Source: DATKCN01 sp035513175 (lineage in GTDB: Bacteria > Chloroflexota > Chloroflexia > Thermomicrobiales > CFX8). Taken from it: 12,592 nt of DNA. The position numbers were made by a program, and so were the translations under genes. The DNA lies in NCBI GenBank assembly GCA_035513175.1, contig DATKCN010000076.1, positions 1-12,592 on the forward strand, written 5' to 3'. Positions 1-7,728 of the stretch are shown piece by piece; within the stretch, counting starts at the first letter, position 1; each line of letters opens with the position of its first letter. Below the pieces are notes generated by a model. That model worked only from the letters and a program-made list of their open reading frames with translations. It was not told the DNA's origin and searched no databases.

Positions 1-81
1 GACCCTAGGCACCGTGGGAGATCGGTCGATATGGTGTACCCATGTAAGACGAGTCGATTGGGGAGCAAAGGTCCATCCGAG

Positions 82-615
82 ATGCACAAACGAATCTTCC
101 ACCGATCAATAGCCCATGATCCTGTGATCACCGCGAGGTTATCTGCCATCGTGTCAAATCAGAGAGCGGCGCGCGACGAGGGGCCAGTGTCGACTGAGTC
201 CCTTCTATCCACCGTTCCGGTGATGCAGCCTATGCTGCGCACGGCAACGCTCCGTGACGCTGCCGGAGGACTTGTCGCGACAATCTCGTGCGCTGCCGAG
301 GTGGGCCGCATCGTCCTTGGGCGAGGTGATGGCGCGACCATTCGCGTTGACGATCCGGCGGTGTCATCCGTTCACGCGGTGATCGCATGGGACGCCGAGC
401 GCTGCGCGCATGTCATCCATGATCAGGGCAGCACAAATGGGACGTTTGTCAATGGGCGGCGTGTTCGGGGCGACACGATCGTGCCAAATCTTGCCGTGAT
501 TAAGTTGGGGGGCGCCAAGCTACGGTACTGTCAGAACGCCCCGGGACTGCGCCAAACTGTTGGCCGTGACGCGGTGACATGCTCGTCTGGAGCGAGTACG
601 ATGGGCGTCAGCTAG
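82..615 (+). CDS. FHA-domain protein (first of two paralogues)
   Basis: The product is a 177-residue cytoplasmic protein with one forkhead-associated domain at about residues 53-140. FHA domains bind phosphothreonine peptides. The family's key residues are present: G80-R81 in the GRG turn, S95 and H98, and the GSTNGT loop at 115-120 followed by VNG. The first 50 residues contain no recognised domain. I chose the ATG at 82 because the protein aligns from its first residues with the second FHA protein at 7729-8199 (both have IF near residue 5, then DP, AR-L, AIVS). An in-frame ATG at 31 would add 17 residues and has GGGAG about 11 bases upstream, so it remains possible. The last 27 residues have no match in the paralogue. 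The gene ends tail to tail with the response regulator, overlapping it by 8 bases. No Ser/Thr kinase is visible, so the phosphoprotein partner is unknown. Confidence 0.9.
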   Translation: MHKRIFHRSIAHDPVITARLSAIVSNQRAARDEGPVSTESLLSTVPVMQPMLRTATLRDAAGGLVATISCAAEVGRIVLGRGDGATIRVDDPAVSSVHAVIAWDAERCAHVIHDQGSTNGTFVNGRRVRGDTIVPNLAVIKLGGAKLRYCQNAPGLRQTVGRDAVTCSSGASTMGVS

Positions 616-1375
616 ACGGGGAATCCATGATCACGGGTCGTTCTCCGCGCGCGGGTCTAATCTGAACCCAGCCAATCGAGATCGCCAGGAAAAACAGATG
701 CACCCGATTGGTGAGCCCCCACTTGCTGAGAATGTTAGTGACATGGTTCTTGACGGTTGCTTCGCTGAGGAAAAGGTTCTCGGCAGAGGTTCGGTAACGA
801 TGGCCCTGCACCACGCAGTCGAGCACCGCGGCTTCGCGTGCCGTCAGTGGTTCAAGTGCCATGCCATCGTCACGATTGATGGCGCTGTAGTCGTGCCAAG
901 CATCCAAGGGAGCTGGACCGTGTTCGGCGAGGCTGGCGCGCTCGGCGAGACATTTCACGATTGGCGAGTTACCCATCATCACCGACGCCATAGTGTGCGG
1001 CAGCTCGCCCACATCCTGGCCCTTTGTCACATAGGCTCCTGCGCCCGCCTGCATCGCGTCGCGTATGTGCTGGTCAGTATCGTAGGCCGATAGAAACACG
1101 ATCCGACTGTGTGGCGTGCGACGAGCGAGGATTGGTGCGATGACCAGGCCGGTGACACCCGGGAGGTGATAATCCAGCAGAATCACGTCCGGGCGATGCT
1201 GCTCAGCAGCTTGGATGGCCTCGTACCCGCACGACGCCTCGGCAACTACACGGAAGCGTCCGTGCTGCTCGATGATTGCTCGTAACCCCTGTCGAAATCC
1301 TGGATGGTCATCAACGAGCATGACACTCGGTCGTGGCGCACTGTCGGCGCTGTCACGTCGAGTTATACTCCGCAT
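608..1375 (-). CDS. NarL/FixJ-type response regulator, orphan
   Basis: This 255-residue protein has a receiver domain (about residues 17-135) and a C-terminal LuxR-type helix-turn-helix (about 183-245). Phosphorylation normally lets such proteins bind promoters and alter transcription. The receiver has the acidic pair D22-D23, the phospho-acceptor D68 in the DVILLD strand, S96 in VFLSAYD and K118 in YVTKG. The HTH shows LTAREAAVLD and the recognition-helix part LSEATVKNHVTNILSKWG. In LuxR-type domains the first helices usually read VAxGxSNxEIA; here this is HRYRTSAENL, so the region is diverged. I chose the ATG at 1375 because GGGAGGAG lies 6 bases upstream; an ATG 11 codons earlier lacks such a site. 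No histidine kinase is adjacent, so the input signal is unknown. Confidence 0.92.
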   Translation of the reverse strand: MRSITRRDSADSAPRPSVMLVDDHPGFRQGLRAIIEQHGRFRVVAEASCGYEAIQAAEQHRPDVILLDYHLPGVTGLVIAPILARRTPHSRIVFLSAYDTDQHIRDAMQAGAGAYVTKGQDVGELPHTMASVMMGNSPIVKCLAERASLAEHGPAPLDAWHDYSAINRDDGMALEPLTAREAAVLDCVVQGHRYRTSAENLFLSEATVKNHVTNILSKWGLTNRVHLFFLAISIGWVQIRPARGERPVIMDSPSS

Positions 1376-1390
1376 GCGAAGCTCCTCCCA

Positions 1391-1862
1391 GTTGTCCGAC
1401 CAGCACACCTGTGGCGATCACGTGGCGCAACACAAAACCGGCGCGATGCATCACATCGACCGATTAAACCACTCGCTCGGCGCGGGCGACGCGTCCAAGG
1501 ATTACAGCCGGCGGGTCGTCACGTCCTGGGTTGTGCGAGAGCCAAACCATACACACAAGTGCGTCGTGAATCAATGACACACATTGTCAGGCATGCCGTA
1601 ATCGTTAGCCCAGGGCGAAGTGTTGTGCTCAGCATGACCAGGGCGGCTAGGTCTACGTCACTGGAACCAGGCGCAGACGAGTCGACCCGCGACCTCACGA
1701 TCATTCAGGCGCCAAGACCGAAGCAGACTGCCACGCGCGATGGCCACACGGGCGCTACCCATGAGACTGGCGCGACCCGCCATTCGTCGGTACAGTAGAT
1801 GCACCGGCGATGGGTGTGCGCCTGGGAATGGTGGCCGCGGGGGCCCGGAGAGCGAGCGCCGC
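1391..1862. other. Gene-poor stretch between divergent genes
   Basis: These ~470 bases separate the leftward response regulator from the rightward tandem-repeat gene, so both promoters should lie here. ORFs are open in several frames, but none has a ribosome binding site or recognisable protein. A short imperfect palindrome, TGACA-CACAT-TGTCA, lies at 1575-1589 and could be an operator. I see no convincing -35/-10 pair. Confidence 0.4.
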
Positions 1863-2375
1863 ATGCGAAATGTCACTGGCCCGTATCGGACACGCTACGC
1901 GGATGTGTTTCGCGCCTTGGGCTACTATCTCGACACCTCAGATTTTCATGATCTCACCGTGGTCGAGACCTCGGGAGGTTTTGTGATCACGGGTTACCGT
2001 GTCACGCTCACCGAGCGTGGACCGGCGCCTGAGCTGCAGTCGTACCTGTTTGCCGATACGGACATCGAGGCGCTGATTGAGCAAGCGTTCGAGCGGCGTG
2101 ACGCAGCGCTCCCGCACCGACCGCTGCTGGCCGCGGTCCCGGTGCGGGACGGTCGCGGACGCTACGAGGATGTGCTGCGTGGTATCGGAACTCTGATCGA
2201 CGAACGCAACTGGCAGGCGGTGACGGTCGTCCAGACGCACGCAGGCTTCCAGGTCAAGGGCTTCCATGGCGATAAGGCCAACGACACGTTCCTTGACGCT
2301 GCGGCGCTGCGCAAGATGCTCGACGAATTGCCGAGCCAACGCAAACGGACATGGCACAAACGCTTCCGGTGGTGA
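1863..2375 (+). CDS. Tandem-duplicated two-unit protein, function unknown
   Basis: I do not recognise this 170-residue protein. It consists of two copies of one unit, at about residues 9-79 and 98-163. Both share the pattern R-Y-[AE]-D-V-[FL]-R-x-[LI]-G-x-x-[LI]-D, then TVV[EQ]T-x-[GA]-GF-[VQ]-[IV]-x-G-[YF], then an acidic helix (ADTDIEALIEQ against LDAAALRKMLDE). Each unit reads like helix, beta hairpin, helix. There is no signal peptide or membrane segment. I chose the ATG at 1863 because the repeats begin just after it; GGAG lies 12 bases upstream, which is long. In-frame ATGs at 1740 and 1761 would add a basic, low-complexity N-terminus. It heads a rightward cluster of small genes. Existence is well supported by the internal homology; the role is not known. 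Confidence 0.82.
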   Translation: MRNVTGPYRTRYADVFRALGYYLDTSDFHDLTVVETSGGFVITGYRVTLTERGPAPELQSYLFADTDIEALIEQAFERRDAALPHRPLLAAVPVRDGRGRYEDVLRGIGTLIDERNWQAVTVVQTHAGFQVKGFHGDKANDTFLDAAALRKMLDELPSQRKRTWHKRFRW

Positions 2376-2385
2376 ACGGCGCATC

Positions 2386-2466
2386 ATGCGACGTACCCGG
2401 GGCAGCAGACAGCGCCCCAAGACGACGACTGACGCGGCCTGGTGGCAGATCTGGAGGCGAGAATGA
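2386..2466 (+). CDS. Possible 26-residue small ORF
   Basis: A very short basic ORF (begins MRRTRGSRQR, ends WWQIWRRE) fills most of the gap between its two neighbours. Its TGA overlaps the ATG of the next gene as ATGA, an arrangement typical of translational coupling. It lacks a good ribosome binding site of its own, and it could be an accident of the downstream gene's leader. Confidence 0.3.
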   Translation: MRRTRGSRQRPKTTTDAAWWQIWRRE

Positions 2467-2717
2467 GTGGCGAGCAGCAGCATCCATGGCAAGCGATCCA
2501 TACCCCTGTTGCTGAGCGAACTCGCCGTGGCTGGCGCGAATCCTGGCGCAAGGGCGATCCGCCGCGAATGCGCATGTGGATGAAGACTCCGGATGGCGCG
2601 CCGTTAGGAATGGTTGTCCAGGATGTGAACCTGGCGGGGCGGCGCGTCTGCATCGACGTCCTGATCGATGACACCGGACAGGCAGTCCCGGTTCCTGTTC
2701 CCTGCGATAGCGAGTGA
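2463..2717 (+). CDS. Small protein of unknown function (84 aa)
   Basis: I do not recognise this 84-residue protein. The N-terminal 35 residues are charged and Trp/Arg-rich (RRGWRESWRKGDPPRMRMWM). The C-terminal half looks like a small beta structure (GAPLGMVVQDVNLAGRRVCIDVLID) ending in a Pro-Val run. There are no membrane segments. The ATG at 2463 has GGAGG about 7 bases upstream and is preferred over an in-frame ATG seven codons earlier. It follows the two-unit protein on the same strand, with a coupled short ORF between, so the three are probably transcribed together. Confidence 0.7.
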   Translation: MSGEQQHPWQAIHTPVAERTRRGWRESWRKGDPPRMRMWMKTPDGAPLGMVVQDVNLAGRRVCIDVLIDDTGQAVPVPVPCDSE

Positions 2718-2757
2718 CGAGCAGCATTCCCCCTGTGCATCATGATCGGAGGCGGCG

Positions 2758-2979
2758 ATGCTGAGCAATGACAACCACACAGACGCCACGAGCAAAGTGC
2801 TCAATCTGGAAACCGGGGAAGAGTATGAATGTGAGCTCGCTGCCCTCGAAGCTGCGGGCATCCCGCACCGGGCGCTAGGTGGCCACGCGGGCGGGCTGCA
2901 GAATCTACGCGGCGACGCGCCGCCTCAGCGTCAGCAGTCGCGTATCGTCGTCTACCCGAAGCCGAGCGATCTGGAATAG
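2758..2979 (+). CDS. Small protein of unknown function (73 aa)
   Basis: This short soluble protein begins MLSNDNHTDATSKVLNLETG, continues with an acidic helix (EEYECELAALEAAGIPHRAL) and ends in a basic, proline-containing tail. No family is recognised. The start has GGAGG 5 bases upstream, one of the better ribosome binding sites in the window. It lies 40 bases after the preceding gene on the same strand and is probably the last gene of that cluster. No terminator hairpin is obvious after it. Confidence 0.7.
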   Translation: MLSNDNHTDATSKVLNLETGEEYECELAALEAAGIPHRALGGHAGGLQNLRGDAPPQRQQSRIVVYPKPSDLE

Positions 2980-3176
2980 CGGCGACATATCTCAGCTATT
3001 CTGCCCACTCCCAACCTGCTTTCCATAGCGGGACCGCGTATTTTGCGTTCTCCGCGATGCGAGGTGTGGCATGCCTGCGAATCACCGCGCACCGCACGCG
3101 CGCCGGGACGCGGCCACACGGGGGCGTGGGATACTGCCGCACATGGACCGTCTCAACATAGAGAGAGGTGAGCCTC

Positions 3177-3383
3177 ATGGATGGATGGGCTGAGTTGACT
3201 GACCCGCAGCGGGCAGCCGGAGCGATCGCGCGGCTCCGCCGGCGGTGGTGGGTGGCACTGAGGCTGATCCTGGGGCACCAGAGGTGTGTGAGGCGATTGC
3301 GCAAGGTGTCATCGACGCCAACGCCCTGCCTGCCACCAGGGGGCATGCTGCTCTGCGCTGAGTACCGCGGTATCGTTGGATAA
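3177..3383 (+). CDS. Small ORF containing one copy of a dispersed repeat
   Basis: This 68-residue ORF has AGAGGTG 6 bases before its ATG. Its TAA overlaps the ATG of the SnoaL-like gene by one base (TAATG), so it could be a real leader gene coupled to that gene. The stretch AAGAIARLRRRWWVALRLI matches, in the same frame, the translation of a related sequence on the minus strand at 8347-8406. After about 3270 this copy has two extra bases relative to the other. The similar translation continues in another frame (GAPEVCEAIAQG against GEPEDREAAARG) to a TGA at 3359-3361. It may therefore be a frameshifted relic of a small conserved gene. No function can be assigned. Confidence 0.4.
   Translation: MDGWAELTDPQRAAGAIARLRRRWWVALRLILGHQRCVRRLRKVSSTPTPCLPPGGMLLCAEYRGIVG
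3210..3269 (+). repeat. Dispersed inverted repeat, copy 1
   Basis: These 60 bases match the reverse complement of 8347-8406 at 53 of 60 positions by eye; weaker similarity continues to about 3306. The two copies lie about 5 kb apart in opposite orientation. In both, the frame giving RRWWVA is open, which suggests a shared coding ancestor. Confidence 0.7.
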
Positions 3384-3799
3384 TGGAGCGAAAGAGTTGC
3401 CCTGATGGAGAGGCGCTGAACCAGATGGCCAACGGCGATGCCAGTCTGATGAGCGCGATCTGGGCGCATAACAAAGACGTGACCGCGCTGCACCCGATCG
3501 GTGAGCGCAATGAGGGCTGGGGCGAGACCCGGTCCACTTTCGAGCAGGTCGGCTCAATCGCCAGCGGCGGCCAGATCCGGCTGCGCGGCCAGCTGATCCA
3601 GGTCGGGACAGACCTGGCCTACGAGGTCGGAACCGAGGAGGGGGAGATCACGCTGGCGGGCGAGCGAGTCTCGATCAGTCACCGCGTCACGAATGTCTAC
3701 CGGCGTGGAGATGGAGCGTGGAAGATGGTCCATCACCATACCGATCTCTCACCCACAATGATTGACCTGCTCAGCAGACTACAGGCGTCTGCATCGTAG
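3383..3799 (+). CDS. SnoaL-like / NTF2-like domain protein
   Basis: A 138-residue soluble protein that resembles the SnoaL-like / ketosteroid-isomerase-like (NTF2 fold) group. Small-molecule isomerases, hydrolases and non-enzymatic binders share this cone-shaped fold. Recognisable parts are the helix EALNQMANGDASLMSAIW, then DVTALHPIG and GWGETRSTFEQV. The curved sheet follows: IRLRGQLIQVG, LAYEVGTEEG, VSISHRVTNVYRR, and the closing WKMVHHHTDLSP. The N-terminal helix looks a little shorter than usual; an in-frame stop at 3359-3361 prevents much extension. There is no good ribosome binding site, but the TAATG overlap with the upstream ORF could supply coupled translation. The substrate cannot be inferred. 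The domain call rests on motif pattern and the fold is fairly sure. Confidence 0.85.
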   Translation: MERKSCPDGEALNQMANGDASLMSAIWAHNKDVTALHPIGERNEGWGETRSTFEQVGSIASGGQIRLRGQLIQVGTDLAYEVGTEEGEITLAGERVSISHRVTNVYRRGDGAWKMVHHHTDLSPTMIDLLSRLQASAS

Positions 3800-3883
3800 G
3801 CGGGAGAGAGAAACGTCGTATCCGTCGGCGAATGCTCGCAATGAGAATTGTGAGGGACCGGCAACCGGCTCTTGCCCACGAGC

Positions 3884-4187
3884 AAGTTGCGTTCCGCCTC
3901 CTCAATACAGTCGGCACTGGCTGGCCGGCTCGACAGTGAGCTTGAGGCCTGGCGGGAGCACGGGCTGTCGGCGTCGAGCTATCTGTACGTCAGGATCGAT
4001 GCCCGCTAAGAGCATGTCCCGGTCGACGGACGGGTCGTCAGCCAGGGGGATGTTGCTGGTAACGGGGCTGCGCGGCGACGACGGTCGGCGGGAGATCCTC
4101 GGCGTCAGTGTCGTGGACACGGAAAGTGAGGCCACCTACCAGGAACTGTTCCGCGCGCTGAAGGCGCGGGGGCTGATCGGGGTGCAG
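3884..4187 (+). pseudogene. IS256 (mutator-type) transposase remnant
   Basis: This is a fragment of an IS256-family DDE transposase. In frame it reads LDSELEAWREHG, then SSYLYVRIDAR up to a TAA at 4007-4009, where the family has Tyr after DAR; the Asp of DAR is the first catalytic residue. Reading on past the stop gives VDGRVVSQ. One extra G in a run of five (4045-4049) shifts the frame. The text then continues in family style (LLVTGLRGDDGRREILGVSV, ESEATYQELFRALKARGL) and stops abruptly after GVQ. The N-terminal part, the remaining catalytic acids and both IS ends are missing. The fragment covers about 100 of roughly 400 residues. It is dead and marks an old insertion. Confidence 0.85.
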
Positions 4188-4224
4188 CCAGGATATGACG
4201 CATGCATGTGCGACGATACACGCA

Positions 4225-4643
4225 ATGCTGCGCTCCGCCGCGATCCTGCTCCTCTGCCTCGTTCTAGCATCGTGTGGCGGCTCTGCCGCGCCGACTCCCA
4301 CGGCCACGTCTGCCCCAACGGCTGGTCCGATTGTGATCGCCGGCACGGTCTCGCATGACACGACTGATCGTATCAGGCAGGAGCTGAGCGTCGTCATTGC
4401 CGACTGGTCCGACCGCGCCACCGTCGAGGGCCTGCTGGTCGATCTCGCGGTGTCGTTTCTGACGGACAGCGGCGCCGACGCGGTCGTCGGAGTGCCTGGG
4501 ACGATCCGACGCTGGTGAACGTCGCGCCGTTCAACGTGGGCCGCGCGCAGCTCTCACGCGATGACCGAGGCTCGGATGGCGACGGGCTGCCTAATTCACG
4601 TTACTGGCAGATGCCACGAAGTGCGCGATACTGCGCGGCATGA
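4225..4643 (+). pseudogene. Lipoprotein gene broken by a frameshift
   Basis: The start encodes a lipoprotein signal peptide: MLRSAAILLLCLVLASC, with lipobox LASC at residues 14-17, then a Pro/Thr/Ala linker. A mature domain follows (SHDTTDRIRQELSVVI, then ATVEGLLVDLAVSFLT). The first frame ends at a TGA (4516-4518) after GVPGTIRRW. From about 4493 another frame reads sensibly: WDDPTLVNVAPFNVGRAQLS, then RDDRGSDGDGLPN, to a TGA at 4641-4643. Adding one G near 4494 would give GVAWDDPTL, so a single-base deletion explains the break. The restored stop overlaps the ATG of the next gene (ATGA at 4640-4643). As it stands, a 97-residue truncated lipoprotein could be made. I do not recognise the family. 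Confidence 0.7.
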
Positions 4644-7422
4644 ACATTCACGACTTCCAAGCCAAGTGGCGTGGCTCGACGCTCAAAGAGCGATCGGCCG
4701 CGCAGGAACACTTCATCGACCTGTGCCGTGTGCTGGGGATGCCGACACCGGTAGAGGCGGACAAGACCGGCAGCTTCTACACCTTCGAGAAGGGCGCGGC
4801 GAAATCGGCCGGCGGGCAGGGCTTCGCTGACGTGTGGTGGCGCGGGCGATTCGGCTGGGAGTACAAGGGGCCGCGCGCGGACCTGAACGGCGCCTACCAG
4901 CAGCTCCTGCAATATCGAAAAGACCTCGACAATCCGCCGTTGCTGGTTGTGTGCGACCTGCACCGCTTCGAGGTGGATACGAACTTCACCGGCACCGGCA
5001 AGTTCATCTATGCCTTCACCGTCGATGACCTGTCCGAGCCGGTCCCCATTCTTCCGAGCAGCCTGAGCGCACGCGAAATCCTGCGAGCCGTCTTTGACGA
5101 TCCCGAGCGGTTGCGCCCGGAAGCGACGGTCGAACGCATCACGAAGGACGCGGCCGGCTACTTTGGATCGATCGCGCTGTCCCTTGCCGAGCGCGGCGTC
5201 GAGCCGCACCCGGCCGCGCACTACCTGATGCAACTGCTGTTTTGCATGTTCTCAGAGGACGTTGGACTGCTTCCCAAGGGGCTGTTTTCGCAGCTCGTGA
5301 CATTCGGCGCGACGTACCCGGAGCGTTTCACGCGCGAGGTCGGAGCGCTGTTGCTCGCGATGCGCGATGGCGGCTTCTACAACCTGCAACCGATCGAGCG
5401 CTTCAACGGCGGGCTGTTTGCCGAGATTCACGTCGAGCCGTTGACCGCTGGCGACCTGGAGCGGCTGTCGCAAGCGTCGCGGCTGGACTGGAGCAGCGTC
5501 GAGCCAGCCATCTTCGGCACGCTGTTTGAGCGCTCGCTCGATCCGGCGAAGCGCTCACAGCTCGGAGCGCACTACACGGGCCGCAGCGACATCAAGCGGG
5601 TGGTCGAGCCGGTCGTCATGCAGCCCTTGCGGCGCCGCTGGGAGGTCGTGCGGGCTGAGGCGGACGCGCTGAAGGCGGCCTGGGATGCGGCGGAGACACC
5701 GGCCGAACGCAACCGGCGGCGGCAAGCATTCGCGAACCGGCTGTTCGCCTTTCAGGAAGAGCTGGCGGCGCTACGCATTATGGATGTCGCCTGCGGCAGC
5801 GGGAACTTCCTGTACGTGGCGTTGGCGGCGCTGATGGACCTGGAGAAAGAGGTGGGCCTGTACGGAGCTGCCAATGGGCTTCCGATGATGTTCCCGCGTG
5901 TGTCGCCGGCGCAGCTCTACGGGCTGGAAATCAACCAGTACGCGCAGGAGCTGACGCAGGTCGTCGTGTGGATTGGTTATCTGCAATGGATGACGACCAA
6001 CGGCTTCCAGCCCAGCCGCGACCCGGTGCTGCAACCGCTCAACACGATCCGGCTGCGGGACGCGCTATTGGACCTGAGCGATCCGGACTACCCGAAGGAA
6101 GCCGAATGGCCCAGGGCTGACTTCATCATCGGCAACCCGCCGTTCCTGGGTGGCAAACGGCTGCGCTCTGAGCTAGGCGACGCGTACGTCGATGACCTGT
6201 TCGCGGTTTACCATGGACGTGTGGCACGTGAAGCGGACCTGGTCTGCTACTTCTTCGAGAAGGCCCGCGCCAAAATCGAACGCGGCACAGTGAACCGGAC
6301 GGGACTGCTGGCCACAAACTCAATTCGTGGCGGCGCGAACCGGCGCGTGCTGGAACGCGTCAAGCAGTCTGGCGACATCTTCGCCGCCTGGTCTGACGAG
6401 CCGTGGATTCTTGATGGCGCTGCTGTGCGGATCTCCATCGTTGGCTTCGATGACGGTTCAGATGCGCGCCGCAGGCTCAATGGCCACGAGGTTGCTGCCA
6501 TTAACGCCGACCTGACGGGGCTGACTGATATCACGTCAGCGCATCGGCTGCCCGAAAACGTGGGCGTCGCGTTCATGGGTACGACCAAGGGTGGCGCGTT
6601 TGACATCCCTGGGGACTTCGCTCGGTTCTGGCTCGCTCTGCCAGTGAATACGAATGGACGACCAAGTAGCGACGTCGTCCGACCGTGGTCACCGGCTTGG
6701 ACATTGCACGTCGTCCACGCGACATGTGGATCGTTGACTTTGGCATTGATATGCCAGTGGACGATGCAGCCCTGTATGAAGCCCCGTTCGAGTATGTCCG
6801 GAGTCACATACGGCCCATTCGCGAACAGACCAATCGCGCTCTGTATAGAGAACGTTGGTGGCTGCATATGGAGACGAGGCCCGGAATGCGGTCGGCGCTT
6901 CACTGACTACAGCGCTTCATCTGTACGCACCGACTAGCATCATATAGATTATTCGCGTGGCTGGATGGCAATACGCTACCGGATAGCGCCACGATCAGTT
7001 TCGCACGTGATGACGACTACTTTTTCGGCGTGCTGCACTCTCGGGCGCACGAGGTCTGGTCGCTACGCATGGGCACTTTGCTGGAAGATCGACCGCGCTA
7101 TACGCCGACGACCACCTTCGAGACCTTCCCCTTCCCCCGCCCCAGCGACAAGCAACGCGAGGCCATCGCCGAAGCAGCCAAACGCCTGGACGATCTGCGC
7201 CGCGCCTGGCTGAATCCGGAAGGTGCGAGCGAGGCGGAGTTGAAAAAGCGTACGCTGACGAACCTGTACAGCGCCCGGCCAGCATGGCAGGCGAACGCGC
7301 ATGCGGAGCTTAACCGCGCGGTCTGGGCCGCCTATGGCTGGGACGAAGGCCCGGACGCCACCGAAGATGACACGATTCTAAGCCTGCTTCTGGCGCTCAA
7401 TCTCGAACGCGTTAGTGCGTAG
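4640..7422 (+). pseudogene. MmeI-like Type IIL restriction-modification enzyme, inactivated
   Basis: MmeI-family enzymes fuse an N-terminal nuclease, an adenine-N6 DNA methylase and a target-recognition region; they cut host-foreign DNA about 20 bases from their site. Joined, this gene gives about 927 residues, matching MmeI's ~920. The nuclease motif D64-x9-E74-x-K76 has MmeI spacing. Methylase motif I is DVACGSGNF (382-390) and motif IV NPPF (499-502). The frame breaks near 6687 (codon ~683): the sense text moves by one base, from VVRPW to TGLDIARRPRDMW. Further on an in-frame TGA at 6904-6906 interrupts SALH-stop-LQRFICTHRL. The sense text then runs to the normal C-terminus, with FETFPFPRP near 7120 and ARPAWQANAHAELN near 7290. 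The 765-residue product actually encoded (4640-6937) ends in 81 nonsense residues and lacks target recognition. Restriction and modification should both be lost. Sequencing error is the alternative. Confidence 0.92.
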
Positions 7423-7728
7423 TGCGCTCGTGAGCGATGCACCGTACTCAGTGCGCCAGGGTCGCGGCATCCGCCGCGTGTCGGCGCCGACTATGCTTTG
7501 CCCGCTGCGTCGCGTCGCATTGTCCGCGAGGTTTTAGCCGTCGTTCCATCGCGGCTCTTGCGTCAGCGTCCCTGGACGCCTCTCGAGCGCCAAACTCAGG
7601 GGATCGAGAAAACGCGGACAAACCACCTGTGCCCATTCAGGACTGATGACTCCCCTCACGACGGGAACCGATTGATATTCTGTTCATACCGGGCGAGACG
7701 CGCGACGTTTGGTTAGGGCTAGTGTGGG
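7423..7728. other. Intergenic region before the second FHA gene
   Basis: These ~306 bases follow the MmeI-like pseudogene. Short ORFs here are in several frames, lack ribosome binding sites and resemble nothing. The promoter of the FHA gene should lie in the right half, which is locally AT-richer (TTGATATTC near 7672), but no -35/-10 pair with proper spacing stands out. I see no repeat or terminator. Confidence 0.4.

Noticed and set aside
1304..1798. Long rightward reading frame over the response regulator's start and the gap after it
   Set aside because: It runs antisense to the well-supported regulator, lacks a ribosome binding site and its composition does not look like a protein.
1938..2501. 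Long leftward frames opposite the two-unit protein
   Set aside because: The forward frame shows internal protein homology; the reverse frames are a consequence of GC-rich codon bias.
2996..3493. Leftward frame ending AKYAVPLWKAGWEWAE
   Set aside because: The C-terminal part looks protein-like, but there is no good start and it opposes the SnoaL-like gene. I could not support it.
3762..4358. 198-codon forward frame as one gene
   Set aside because: Only its middle (from about 4050) is transposase-like. It begins inside the SnoaL-like gene and ends inside the lipoprotein gene, so it is a chance read-through of a remnant.
6680..6695. Programmed frameshift in the MmeI-like gene
   Set aside because: No slippery heptamer or homopolymer is present at the break, so a phase-variable or programmed shift is unlikely.
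6904..6906. In-frame TGA as selenocysteine or recoding site
   Set aside because: The family has no such residue here, no stem-loop element was seen, and a separate frameshift lies 220 bases upstream, so decay is simpler.
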